From positions 558,001-622,000 of the forward strand of contig CP126193.1 in the NCBI GenBank assembly GCA_030272155.1: DNA of 64,000 nt, written 5' to 3'. A model generated the notes under the pieces. It saw only the letters and a list, made by a program, of their open reading frames with translations, had not been told where the DNA came from and searched no databases. Positions within the stretch are counted from its first letter, which is position 1. The number at the start of each line of letters is the position of its first letter. The stretch is from Tetradesmus obliquus (lineage: Eukaryota; Chlorophyta; Chlorophyceae; Sphaeropleales; Scenedesmaceae). The translations under genes and the position numbers were made by a program. Positions 10,642 through 21,139 of the stretch are shown here, piece after piece.

Positions 10642-13600
10642 CGCATGTCACCTGGCTTGTGCATCACCTGCAGCCCGTCACCGCCGCCTCAAGTCGGCAG
10701 CCCTGGCCCTCCCACATGCAGCCAGCTGCCGTACCCCTGCCCAGCTGGCACTTTGCTTAACCCCAGCAACGCCACCCATGCTGTGTTCACCAATGATGTT
10801 TGCTGCCTGGTGAGCAGCAGCATGCATCGCAGTCAGCCCTCATGCATTCATGCAACACACTGGATCAAGTCAGCTTTGCAGCAACATGCCAAAGCTGCCA
10901 TGCCCTAGTATGCTGTCTCAGCTGTACAACACCAGGCTCCAAATCTGAGTAGCACATCGGAGGTTGCATGTGTGTACACGCTTTCAACAAGTTCCCCAGC
11001 ACATCATGTCATCGCATGTCTTTGTCCTGCAGCCGACATGCACAGACACCGTTGTAGCGAAGTCGGGCAACCAGACCTACGGATGTGCCAACGACTTGAT
11101 GTTCAACGCAGCCAATGCATTGGCTGGGCCTCCAAGTAATACCCTGTGCTGCCTGGTGAGCCCCCCGCCCTTGCTGCTGTTATTACACTCACCACGTTGA
11201 CTCCACTCCTGTGCGCTGGGCTGCAGTTAATGATGTGCCTAGCATGTCCTAAGCATGTGCAAGGGCAATGCATGCTGTCCAGGTTCAATGAATGCTGGCC
11301 TGGTGGTGCTAGGCCTGAGCCCGGGTGTGCTCTTATGTCGGCAGCCTGCTGTGTGTGCCACAGCTGGCTACTGCAGCGGCGACAGCACTACGAACCTGTT
11401 GCGCCGCTGGCTCCCTGCTTCTGCTGTTTCACCGCTGCAGCCCACATGCACAGACACGGACGTCACGCAGAACAGCAACCAGCCGTGGCCGTGCAAGTCA
11501 GGCACAGCAGCCAACAGAGCTGCTGCTGTCATGGGGCCTCCAAGTGATGCACTGTGCTGCCTGGTGCGTTGCGTGGCTGTGCACGGTACATGCCGTCTTT
11601 TTATCGTGGTGTATGGTTGAATATCTCTCATAGACACTGCTGGTTGAACTTCAGACATGGTGGGCTGAGAGTTGCTCATCCAAGCGATTGAGTCACTGTA
11701 TGCCTTCTGTGTAGTAATGATCATACTGAATGACCTATGACAGCTGTGCTTCACGCTGTCGCTGGTTGGGCTTCTAAACTACGTACCTGCTGCCTGATCA
11801 TCTCTGCAGCCCACATGCCAGGACACCAACATCACAACTGCTGCATATGAGGGCTGGGTGTGTCCAAGAGGCACCATTTTCAACCAAGCCAACGCCAACA
11901 AGCCGTCACCAAGCGATTCACTGTGCTGCATGGTGAGTGTGTTGCAGCATATGTTATCCGCCTTGCGCTTTGCGCAGTAGCTGCATGGCATACTATCCAG
12001 GTGCACTTGCTGAATGCTCGGCTCAACTTTTGTCGGCACCGGGCAGCGCTGCCATCACTGATGTAGATACGAGCTGTGCCGTTTGTCTGGCACCCCTCGG
12101 CAATTGTTTGCAATGCCGCACAGCGCTTGCTACTGACCAGCAGTCGCTGCATGCCTGCTGAGAGCTTGTGTGTGCTGCTTGATGCACTGTGCCGCTGTTG
12201 ACAGGCCACGTGCACAGACAGCAACATCACACAGCCTGGCAACCAGAGCTGGACCTGCCCCGCTGGCACGCTCAACAACGCAGCCAACGCAATGCAAGGC
12301 CCGCCTTCAAACGACCTCTGCTGCGTGGTAGGGCACCGTGATACTTCGTAGTTCTTTGTTGTGCTTTATCAGAGGGAGTAGCCAGTGCAGAGTGAGTTTG
12401 TCACATAGCATGCAGAAATAAGCCAGGGGCGCCTGCTGCCCTATCCCGGCAGCAGGCAGTAAAGGTTCCGCCCATATAAAGGCAGCATCATTTGCCAGCA
12501 TGTAAAGCCTTTCTGATTGTTGCTGTAACCGCTCTCTGTTCTGCTGTGTGCCGTCTACAGCCTACATGCACAGATCGCTTTGTGTCCACACCACTCAACC
12601 AGTCGTGGCCCTGCGCTCCTGGCATGCTGGTTAACACAGCCAGCGCGATGCTGGGACCACCCAGCGATGCACTTTGCTGCCTGGTGAGTGATGCAGCACC
12701 GTCACCACCTGTGGCAGTAAGCGGCAGCCAGCCGGCCCAACTCGTGACGGCTGCTGCTTGCATCTGTACAGAGTGCTGGCTGGAGTTGTTTTATATGATT
12801 TGGATACATGCAGACTACTTGCAAACTGCAACAAACGTGTGTGTGAAAGATGGTGCCAGCGGCCTCATGTCACCACTTGTTCCTCATGTGACTTTGCTGC
12901 TTTGCTTGGCAACCGCAGGCCACATGCACGGACTGGGATCTGTCTCTCAGCGGCAGCCAGGCTTATCCCTGCAAAGCCGGCACTGCAACGAATAGGAACA
13001 ATGCCATGGTATCACCACCAAGCAACACAGCATGCTGTGCGGTAGGTGCCCGTGTCTGCATGTCTGCTGTACAAGCTATGGCTGCCTGCATACTAGGGAT
13101 TCTCTGGGGTTCAGATATCACTAGGTGTTGTTAGCGCGGCATGCAGCAGTATACTTCTTAGCTGTAGGGGTTCTAGCAGCGTTCAGCTCTTGCAATCTGC
13201 GCGTTGTGTCTGCCAACCGACTACATGACCATGACTGATGCGATTCGCTGCACGCCATTGTGATGTGCAGCCAACTTGCTTGGACACGGATATCACTACG
13301 CCTGCGAATGACAGCTGGGCTTGTCCAAGCGGCTACCCAGTGAACCTGCAGAATGCGTCCTTCTCCCCACCAAGTGATGCGGCCTGTTGCTTGGTGAGCA
13401 TCTGAGGTTATTACTGGTGCGGCTATCCTTCTGCGGGACCTGATGCAGACCAAAGTGATGAAACTTCACCCATGGATGATAACTGTTTGCGCAGGGTGTG
13501 CTGACCTAACAATGCATTGGTCACTCACTGCAACCAGGCAGCCTGACCGCCAATGCTGTGTGGATGCGCCTCCCGTGTTTGCTGCACATAACATCGCAAG

Positions 13601-16600
13601 TGGTGGCATGTAGCTCACACGATGGCTGTCCCCTTTTGCAACTGCAGCCGACGTGCAAAGACCGTGACCTCGTGCAAGGCGGCAACCAGACGTGGACCTG
13701 CCCAGCTGGCACACTTCCCAATGTCGCAAATGCACTGGCAGGGCCGCCAAGTGATACCTTGTGCTGCACGGTAGGCGCTGTGGCTTCGCCATTTACACAT
13801 GGGTTACACACGGCATGTATCCGTTCTGACCCAGCCAGCTGCAACCTGTATTCTGCCTGTGCACATCAGAACGCTGTGCAGTCTATGCACATCAGAACAG
13901 CATGCTGTCTTTGCACATCGAAACATTGTGTAACCTATGCACATCATAACGCTGCCTACGCGTGCTGTTTTTATATCTGTGAGCTGTGATGTGCAGGCAG
14001 GGCTTACAGTGTTAAGTTCATGTGTGCTTGCTGCTGACTGGCTGCCTGCAGGCTACATGCACAGACCGTGATGTGGCTACACCTGGCAACCAGTCATGGG
14101 CGTGTGCTGCAGGCATGCTGAACAACACAGCCAACGCCCTAGCAGGACCGCCGAGTGACGCCCAGTGCTGCCTGGTGGGTAGAATGCAGCACCACTACAT
14201 CATACGTTTCATACCATCACACAATCACCAAATGCATGCGCTGCTGCCAGGCAGCTGCAGCTGCATGAGAATGTGCTCGCACACTGTCGCTGGTGTGCCT
14301 GTAGCGACACGTGCAACACAATGAAACTCGCAAACCTCTCTACTGCTGAGCCGCTGGGTTTGTTTATGCTTGGAACGCCTGCCTGCTGCAGGCAACATGC
14401 ACGGACTGGAACCTTGCAGCAAGCGGCAACCAGTCATGGGCTTGCCCGCCTGGCCTGGCACCCAATGGGGCCAATGCGCTGGCGGCGCTACCGAGCACTG
14501 AGCTGTGCTGCCAGGTACGTGCCGCGAACCTGACACTACTGGCAGGGATTGAGAGGCAGGGACATGTTGATAGCAGGCAGCAGCTGTGCTGCCAGGTACG
14601 TGCCGGGGACCTGACACAGCGGGCCCAGCCCCTGTGCGTTGCAAAACACAGCCTGCGTCTGGTGAGGGACTATGTATACCCTTCAGCAGGTGTAACTCGA
14701 GGATCCATAACCACCATGAATTACTGGCAGGGATTGAGAGGCAGGGACATGTTGATAGCAGGCAGCAGCTGGTGAGGCACTACGAGCAGGGAACGGAAGT
14801 GACAGGGGTACATCAGCTGAGAGTAGCCGACTGCCATGTTACGAGGGCTGCAGAATTGCAGTGCAAGGGAAGGGTCCAGCAGCAGGGATGTCTCCATCAC
14901 AGGGCAGGAGGTGCTGCTGTAATTGATGAAACTGCAGTGCACAAAGCCACAGATGAACAGCTGTGGCAAGCTCTTGCTGTCGCACTTGTCGCCTCTGATT
15001 GTTGTGCTGGGGCTGCTGATGCAGGCCACCTGCACAGACAGCAACGTCACACAGCCTGGCAACCAGAGCTGGACCTGCCCAACTGGCACGCTCAACAACG
15101 CAGCCAACGCTTTGGCAGGGCCACCCACCGACGCTTTGTGTTGTGCGGTATGTTCCAGCCTATAGGCTAGCTAGAATGCGGCGCACTGATCGTTGTGGAT
15201 TCCTGCTGTTCTGCAGCCAGCACTATGCTTGTTTGTGTGCCGCCGACATTGCTGTGGTGTGGCGTGCACTGCTTCCACCCAGTTGCAAACTGTGTGAGCG
15301 TGTGGTGTCGGGCTCAACAGCTTTGCTTGGTGTGCTGCCTGCTGCAGGCCACCTGTGCAGACCAGAACACATCTCAGCCTGGCAACCAGCCGTGGATCTG
15401 CCCTGCTGGCACACTGAACAACACAGCCAATGCTCTGGCAGGCCCTCCCACAGACGGCTTGTGCTGCATGGTAGGTGCATTGGTAAAGCTATGCAGGCTA
15501 AGTAGAAGAGGTGAACTGCAATGAGCTGCAGAAATAGTCGAGGGCGATTAATGTGGGTGCTGTGATGCCAACCAACGGTCCTGCACCATGTCACATTGAC
15601 AGCAGAAGCTGCCGTGTTAAACATGCTTGCTTGGGTGTGACTGTAACTGCAGGCCACATGCACAGATCATGACGTCAGCACAACTGGCATCCAGTCCTGG
15701 CCATGTATTCCGGGCATGCTGCCCAACAGCGCCAACGCTCTGATGGGCCCTCCGACAGATGCGCTGTGCTGCCTGGTGAGTTCACCTGCTGCAGCCTGTA
15801 ACTGCAGCAGCTGGTACATGCACGTACTACGCCTGTTGTACTTCAGCTGAGCTGCATTGCTCTGGATTTATAGTGGTGCCTGCTGGCCTGGCACATGCTG
15901 GTGATACCGCCTGGTGTGTGCGGCGGATGGAGCCTGGTGTGTGGCATTGCCACTGCTGCTGCTAACACTGGTGCGAACTGTCCCTGCTGGTTGTGATGCA
16001 GCCCACCTGCACTGACTGGAACCTTGCTGTGAATGGGAGCCAGGCTTGGCCTTGCACCTCTGGAGCTGTATTCAACATGGCTAATGCATTGGCAGGCCCA
16101 CCAAGCGATGACATGTGCTGCTTGGTGAGTGTGTCTTACACACACATGCATGCATGCCACTGCCCTCAGTGCTGCTGCTGCATCCCTGCGATGGCTTGTT
16201 TGATGATGTCTACTGTCCCAAACACGACGTTTGCTAGCAGGTGCTTGCATGTGCATGGAAGTCATGCTAGTGCATACCGTCTAGCATGCTGCAAGGACCC
16301 ACATGTGATTATCCTCTCTCAATTACAGTCGTTGACACCTGCACAGAACCTGCAATGTCTGCATGTCCACTGTTTCCAGGCAGTGCGGGCCCCTCCTGTA
16401 CTTCAGCCTCTCTTTCAGCTGAAAAAGTGTTTCACTCCCTGTAATCAAATTATGCGCTGCAACCATTGTCTGTGTGTGTTGGACTGTTCTGCAGCCAACG
16501 TGTATGGACATGAACGCGTCTACCACTGCAAACGAGTCATGGCCCTGCCCAACCGACTACACCTTCAACCAGCTCAACGCTTCTTACACACCCCCAAGCA

Positions 16601-17788
16601 ATGACACATGCTGTGTGGTGAGCACCAGTGTGCACCAGCGCTATGAACAAGCATTACTGCCACTGCAGCACTGCCCCAGATACCCCAATGATCCACTTCA
16701 GCCTATTCTCTTGCCTTTCACACTGCAGCTGCCACCATGCCTTGAGCACTCTGGTGTAGCTTAGTAGCCTGCGACTGTTGTTTGTCCTGCAGCTGGCGTC
16801 TCAGGCCGGCGGAACGTCGTCACAACTGTTGCAAGCAACAGACCCTGCTGGCGTTTCGGCGACCGCCGGGGACTCGTCCATCACTTCCATCATCGCTTCA
16901 ACTCCCAGTGACACCAGCAGCCCGTCACCCAGCCCGTCACCCAGCCCATCACCCAGGTCATCACCCAGCCCCAGCCCGTCACCCAGCCCGTCACCCAGCC
17001 CATTACCCAGCCAATCACCCAGTCCCAGCCCGTCACCCAGCCCGTCACCGCGGCTGTCACCCAGCCCATCACCCAGCCCGTCACCCAGCCCCAGCCCGTC
17101 ACCCAGCCCGTCACCACGGCTGTCACCCAGCCCATCACCCAGCCCGTCACCTAGCCCGTCACCCAGCCCGTCACCACGGCTGTCACCGAGCACATCACCC
17201 AGCCCGTCACCGCGAGCGTCACCCAGCCCGTCACCGCGGGCGTCACCCAGCCCGTCACCGCGCCCGTCACCCAGCCCGTCACCACGGCCGTCACCCAGCC
17301 CGTCACCAATACCGTCACCCAGCCCGTCACCACGGCTGTCACCGAGCCCGTCACCGCGCCCGTCACCCAGCCTGTCACCACAACTGTCACCACGACTGTC
17401 ACCCAGCCCGTCACCACGGCCGTCACCCAGCCCGTCGTCTCAGCTCTCATCAACTCAGACCATGACGGGTGTCCTGTCACCTCTGAGGATCACCACCAAC
17501 AAAGCAGGGACATCTTTCTTCTGTTCTGTGGATGTGACAGCTCTTGATGCACAGCGCCTGGCTGTGGCTGGCGCAACTGTTACGATCTCATGGGGTTCAC
17601 TGATTGCAGTCAACCCCTTCCCCTATACAGCTTCAGCTACTACTAACACCAGTGGCATTGCCACCAGCTCGTCTGTCAGCCTGGCTACAGGAAAGGGCAG
17701 TGGGTGCACAGTAACTCTGGTGTCTGTTTCAAAGTCAGGGGTAACCAGCTCCCCCATTGGTGTGTCTGTGAGCAGGAGCTGGCCCTGA
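4383..17788 (+). CDS. Secreted modular zinc metallopeptidase (metzincin), 30 exons, about 1,518 aa
   Basis: Spliced model: 4383-4736, 5230-5446, 5694-5740, 5974-5999, 6292-6338, 6753-6836, 7269-7372, 7593-7644, 7944-7968, 8355-8431, 9050-9082, 9364-9386, 9709-10199, 10674-10809, fifteen 123-nt exons from 11033 to 16617, and 16793-17788. The total is 4,557 nt with every junction in phase. The upstream ATG at 4378 is followed at once by a stop, so 4383 is the start. Order: signal peptide, prodomain, catalytic domain with HEAGHTLGLDH (residues 309-319) and the WAPVM Met-turn, a beta domain (364-527), 16 Cys modules (to 1187), a Ser-Pro hinge, and an Ig-like end. The motif order matches secreted reprolysin-like metzincins; the substrate is unknown. 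The least certain join is exon 10 to 11. There is no transmembrane or GPI signal at the C-terminus. A role in the cell wall or matrix is inferred from the Ser-Pro hinge and the shared modules. Confidence 0.85.
6828..6977 (+). repeat. 25-bp minisatellite built from the exon 6 splice donor
   Basis: Starting at the exon 6 boundary, GTGAGT recurs at 6837, 6862, 6887, 6912 and 6937, with a GTGCGA version at 6962: an exact 25-bp period. Each unit reads roughly GTCATCGGTGAGTGAACCTG. The true donor is the first, because reading on gives GGT GAG TGA. Confidence 0.85.
7853..7908 (+). repeat. CTG microsatellite in intron 8
   Basis: A nearly pure CTG run lies about 35 bp upstream of the 25-nt exon that encodes GHTLGLD. 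On the sense strand it forms a pyrimidine-containing tract before the acceptor. Confidence 0.8.
8002..8057 (-). mobile_element. 5'-truncated LINE-like fragment in a metallopeptidase intron
   Basis: Minus-oriented 3' end: GCTATGGCTTGATGGGTAAC followed by an ATG-repeat tail. The same 3' terminus ends the copies at 23826, 25556 and 63223. CCCTTGC at 7994-8000 and 8055-8061 is a possible short target duplication. Confidence 0.6.
8679..8716 (+). repeat. CTG microsatellite in intron 10
   Basis: A CTG run within the 8432-9049 intron, on the sense strand and mid-intron. Antisense it reads as poly-Ser or poly-Gln, which is not coding. Confidence 0.75.
9709..10199 (+). other. C-terminal beta domain of the peptidase (PPC-like)
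   Basis: A single exon opens LEDDVAIISSGIGWAP. It then has a predicted beta-sandwich with DIDLAMNITDAQGNVL, DGTYYIWVAGTG and YSSYGSMGQYFLQVEY. This order (DD..I, D.D, GNVL, GTYY..V.G.G, YGS.GQY) is that of the pre-peptidase C-terminal type domain that follows the catalytic domain in secreted reprolysin-like enzymes. It may help folding, stability or substrate binding. It leaves a phase 2 AG that joins the next exon. Confidence 0.75.
10598..10640 (+). repeat. CTG microsatellite before the first Cys-module exon
   Basis: A CTG run ends about 33 bp upstream of the 10674 exon and probably adds to its 3' splice-site tract. Confidence 0.8.
13859..13954 (+). repeat. Degenerate tandem repeat in an intron
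   Basis: Four imperfect units of about 25-27 bp built on TGCACATCAGAACGCTGTG, inside the intron between the module exons at 13648 and 14052. Confidence 0.65.
14501..14771 (+). repeat. Nested duplications covering the end of a module exon and its donor
   Basis: A 36-bp block with the last 14 nt of exon 24 and its GTACGT donor (14501-14536) recurs at 14582-14617 with two changes. A 50-bp block (14537-14586) recurs without change at 14722-14771. The rest of this 510-bp intron (14515-15024) shows nothing else I can name. Confidence 0.85.
16793..17788 (+). other. Ser-Pro hinge and terminal Ig-like domain of the peptidase
   Basis: The last exon opens LASQAGGTSSQLLQATDP, passes about 180 residues dominated by SPSP and SPRPSP units (about 16915-17450), and ends in about 109 residues starting MTGVLSPLRITTNKAG. 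That segment has alternating beta strands and GATVTISW, like a bacterial-type Ig domain. SPSP tracts are typical sites of prolyl hydroxylation and arabinosylation in volvocine-type wall glycoproteins. The stop is at 17786-17788. I found no TGTAA within 500 bp downstream. Confidence 0.8.
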
Positions 17789-20706
17789 TTGCAGAGGGGT
17801 CACCAGCCAGGTATCTTTCATGTGTGCACTTTTGCTGCATGCTCTGAGCTTGAGTTGACCCCTGATGCATTGCTCCGTTGATTTTTTGTGCATCCATTTG
17901 TTGGGGCTGCTGTGCACCCCATGCAGTATGAACACCGTCTGTTAGCCCCGCTGCAGCACATATATGGTTGCTAACAAAAGGCTTCACACGATGTAGAGTC
18001 ATGTCACTTCAGCATCGTGCTTATGGGCGTGTGCTGTCAGCTGCTGCGATAATGTTGTGCCGCTGGTCTGTGAATGCACATACTGCCCTCAGCCTCCAGA
18101 TCAACACCGCTGCTTTTGTTGCTAGCAACTGTTATGCCTGCATGCCATCTGCACAGAGTGCGCCAGCGCTGTACATGGCGCAACTGTTATACAACATGTT
18201 TAATGGCAGCAGCACAATGCCAGCAGGCTGCACAATAGAGTCTGGCACAACTGCTGGGAGCAACAGCTGGGCACTGGTGTACAGGCCCTGGCAAGCAGGT
18301 TGGCTCGCGTATCCGTGCTCATCTGCAGAGTTGTGCAGATGCACGCAGCTGCTGTTCCTGTGCATAATGGCAAGTTCAGGTGGAGGGTGTGGCCCATTGC
18401 TGCAACTGCTGCTGCAAGCTAGGGCAACGTCCAGAATCAAGTGCCTTGACAGTGTCAAGGATGCTTTTGCAGCTTTGCAACTCCTGGAACTAACGTTGCT
18501 ATCTTGCTGTGGGGCGTAGCTAGCACCAGAGGCTTGCAGCTGTGTGTTCAGCTGCTGACGTGTAGTCTTGTTGCCAGCTTTTCGCTATTCAATGTGTAGG
18601 ATGAAGCAATGTGGACGGGTAAGCCCTGCGTCTGCAGCGGGCAATGCAGCGTCATTGGCAGCAGCCATGTCTTATAGCTCTGAATGAATGCTCAATGTGT
18701 ACATATACACCATATGTGTACATGCTGTACTCCACCAGCCGTGCACTTGACACGGCCAGAGTACAGCACAAGAGCACCAAACAAGAGGGATGAGAGCTTG
18801 CACTGACAAAGTTTAAAGCTGCTCAAAGCAGCAGGGCTGTTAACTGCAGCCTTGCACGCACAATTGTTGTTGCTGAATCTGTGTGCAGTGTGGCTTGCTT
18901 GGGTAGCCAAATGACTGAGGTGCAGCTGATTGTTTAGACATGGCCGAGAGTGTCCAGACCTTGTGATCTCCATCAACATGGCCACTGGTTTTTTCGTGTG
19001 ATCACAGGTGTCGCTTGGTGTTTATGGGGTCACAGCAACGGTGCTGGCGGGTGGCACCAGCAGACATCATAAGGTCTGTGCACAGCCACTACCACGGTGC
19101 CCCAAAGCTTGTGATGATGGGCGTCACTAAAGCGGCTACAGCATACAACTGCTCAACATACATTTTGTATATGCTGTCTTCAGCTTTAGTTGCTTTGGCT
19201 ATCACATGTTTGGCAAAAAGTGGTCGGAGTCAACGTGCATATCCAATCTTGAGGGATGGCATTGTATAGACCACGTGTTTGAACCACTGCAAATGTATCC
19301 AGTCACACCTGACAATTTTGGTGCTCCAACGTACAACTCGTGTTTCTGTGTTCTCTTCATCTTGTGTTTTGCCACATGTGGTTCCTTTCCAGGTGCTGAG
19401 CATACTGAGATGGCGCCATGCATCACATGTAACCGCCTTTTTCATACCCCGCTCTCTGCTGCGCCGTGTTCATTCTGGCTGGGGGCGCATGCCAGTCTAC
19501 TACTCACTATATGTACGGCACATCTTCAGCTGGTGACATGCGGACCCTCCAAACTGTGCCGCTTTACGGTGTGCGTCCTGGCATTTATGAACTTTGCCAT
19601 GATAACATGGAGCAGTCACAGTGCAGCCAGTGCTAAAAGTCTGCGCAAGCCTGCAGTGCATTAACGTCATCAAGCACAGCATACGTACAGAGATTCAGGA
19701 CCACATTACTGAGAATAGCCCATCACATGGTCGCCAGGGAAGAGCAGCAATGGCATATTACGTTTGGTGGTAAAACGACACACAATCTGCAAGGGCCGTA
19801 CACGTCTAAGTAGGCTGCGCAGCCACAGCCTGCAGGGCGCTCACCACAGACAATTATGTGGATAAGACGCCTGCATGCAGGCAAACCGTCGACAGTATGA
19901 TATGTGTGGCCCACATGCTCAGCAGACAACACCAGGCAGCAGCCTGCTCGAAACCTGAGCCGGCAAGCAAGTGTGCAAGGCGCAGCACACGCGCACAAAA
20001 CATGCGTCACAAGCAGTGCATTGGTTATTGCTGTGCCCTGCACACCGCAAGCTATAGTATGGCTCTGAGTCAAGGCCTGGCTGCTGAAGATAAGCTTTGC
20101 GGCACTCCTCACCCAATGATCACCTACATTTTTGCTGCGCACATCAATCAAACCAGAAAAGCCCCTGCACATCTAGGTGAGTCAGCACAGCAGCAGACTG
20201 CATCAGTCTGCAGCCTGGCAGCTGGTAGAAATGTGACAAGCATTTGTAAGCACTTCTTGGTTAGTGACTAAACATACAAGCTGCAGTAGTGCCATATAAC
20301 CCAGCTGCTCAGCGCACGTGTCCTGCACACGCTTCCAGCAGCAAAATGCTATGCGCTGCTCATATATACTATATAGTATGAGAGCAAATGCACGTATCAG
20401 CGTGCGGCGCATTGTGCCTGCTAAGAAACACATCCCTTGCAGCAAGCCCACAGTGCTACTGACACCGCCAGCTTTGGGCGCTGCTGGCTTGAATCCTCCA
20501 GCCGTATCAAGTGCCCAACCCAAGCACCTGCAAAAAGACCCTGCTACACCCGTGCTGCATGTCAAGCTGCTGTAACAACAACACCTTGACGCAAGGGCAG
20601 CGCCACACAGCGCGCCTGTCAACTGCCGAGGCTGGCAAATGACAAGATTGCCTGACAGCAGGACAGGCAGCAGCACCAGCGCGTGGTGTCCCTAAAAGGC
20701 TGCACT
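17789..20706. other. Intergenic region with no supported gene
   Basis: About 2.9 kb between the peptidase stop and a minisatellite. The longest frame (17968-18519, plus, 183 codons) has no signal peptide, repeats or splice context and is probably chance. A short stretch after the AG at 19007 reads VSLGVYGVTATVLAGG, but no partner exon was found. Low-complexity TATA or CTG tracts are absent from most of it. Confidence 0.5.
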
Positions 20707-20999
20707 AGCGGCAGCAAGCATGCATCCATCCTACGGCAGCAAGCATGCATCCATCCTAGCGGCAGCAAGCATGCATCCATCCTAGCGGCAGCAAGCATGC
20801 ATCCATCCTAGCGGCAGCAAGCATGCATCCATCCTAGCGGCAGCAAGCATGCATCCATCCTACGGCAGCAAGCCTGCATCCATCCTACGGCAGCAAGCAT
20901 GCATCCATCCTACGGCATCCAGCATGCATCCATCCTACGGCAGCAAGCATGCATCCATCCTACGGCAGCAAGCATGCATCCATCCTACGGCATCCAGCG
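20707..20999 (+). repeat. 25/26-bp minisatellite, about 11 units
   Basis: Units read GCAGCAAGCATGCATCCATC followed by CTACG or CTAGCG, giving 25- and 26-bp forms; the two forms cluster. ATCCATCC occurs 11 times at this spacing. The array ends about 140 bp beyond the stop codon of the Stig1-like gene, so it may sit in its 3' untranslated region. Confidence 0.85.
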
Positions 21000-21139
21000 G
21001 TATCACCACACAGCTATATCCCGGGCGCAATGCTCCTTGCAACAAGCCCAACTTGAAACAAGCCAGATGATAGCAACGTACTTCAATTCTCTAGACACGA
21101 ATGCATCGCCTGTCGGCACGAGCACGCCGCGCAACGCCA

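Larger units (their letters stand above)
10674..16617 (+). other. Array of 16 four-cysteine modules, one per exon
   Basis: Exons: 10674-10809, then fifteen of exactly 123 nt (41 codons, phase 0 at both ends) starting at 11033, 11441, 11810, 12205, 12561, 12919, 13271, 13648, 14052, 14392, 15025, 15348, 15653, 16002 and 16495. Typical module: PTC.D near the start, a GNQ.W.CP.G block, N.ANAL, then GPPSD and a final CCL. That gives cysteines at positions 3, about 18, and 39-40. Nearly all acceptors read CAG followed by CCN or GCN (Pro or Ala), and nearly all donors follow CTG, ATG or similar. Some sites carry N-glycosylation sequons (NQS or NQT). I know no named domain with this spacing. The identical module occurs in the giant minus-strand gene. 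Confidence 0.85.

Noticed and set aside
16801-17480. Long minus-strand frames of GDGLGDGL and TGWVTGWVT type, and a plus-strand HPARHPA frame
   Set aside because: Shadows of the repetitive Ser-Pro hinge in other frames.
17968-18519. 183-codon open frame after the peptidase gene
   Set aside because: No signal peptide, domain, repeat or splice context; kept only as a note in the intergenic entry.
20707-20999. CRISPR-like array
   Set aside because: Repeats are directly adjacent with no unique spacers, and the setting is eukaryotic; it is a minisatellite.
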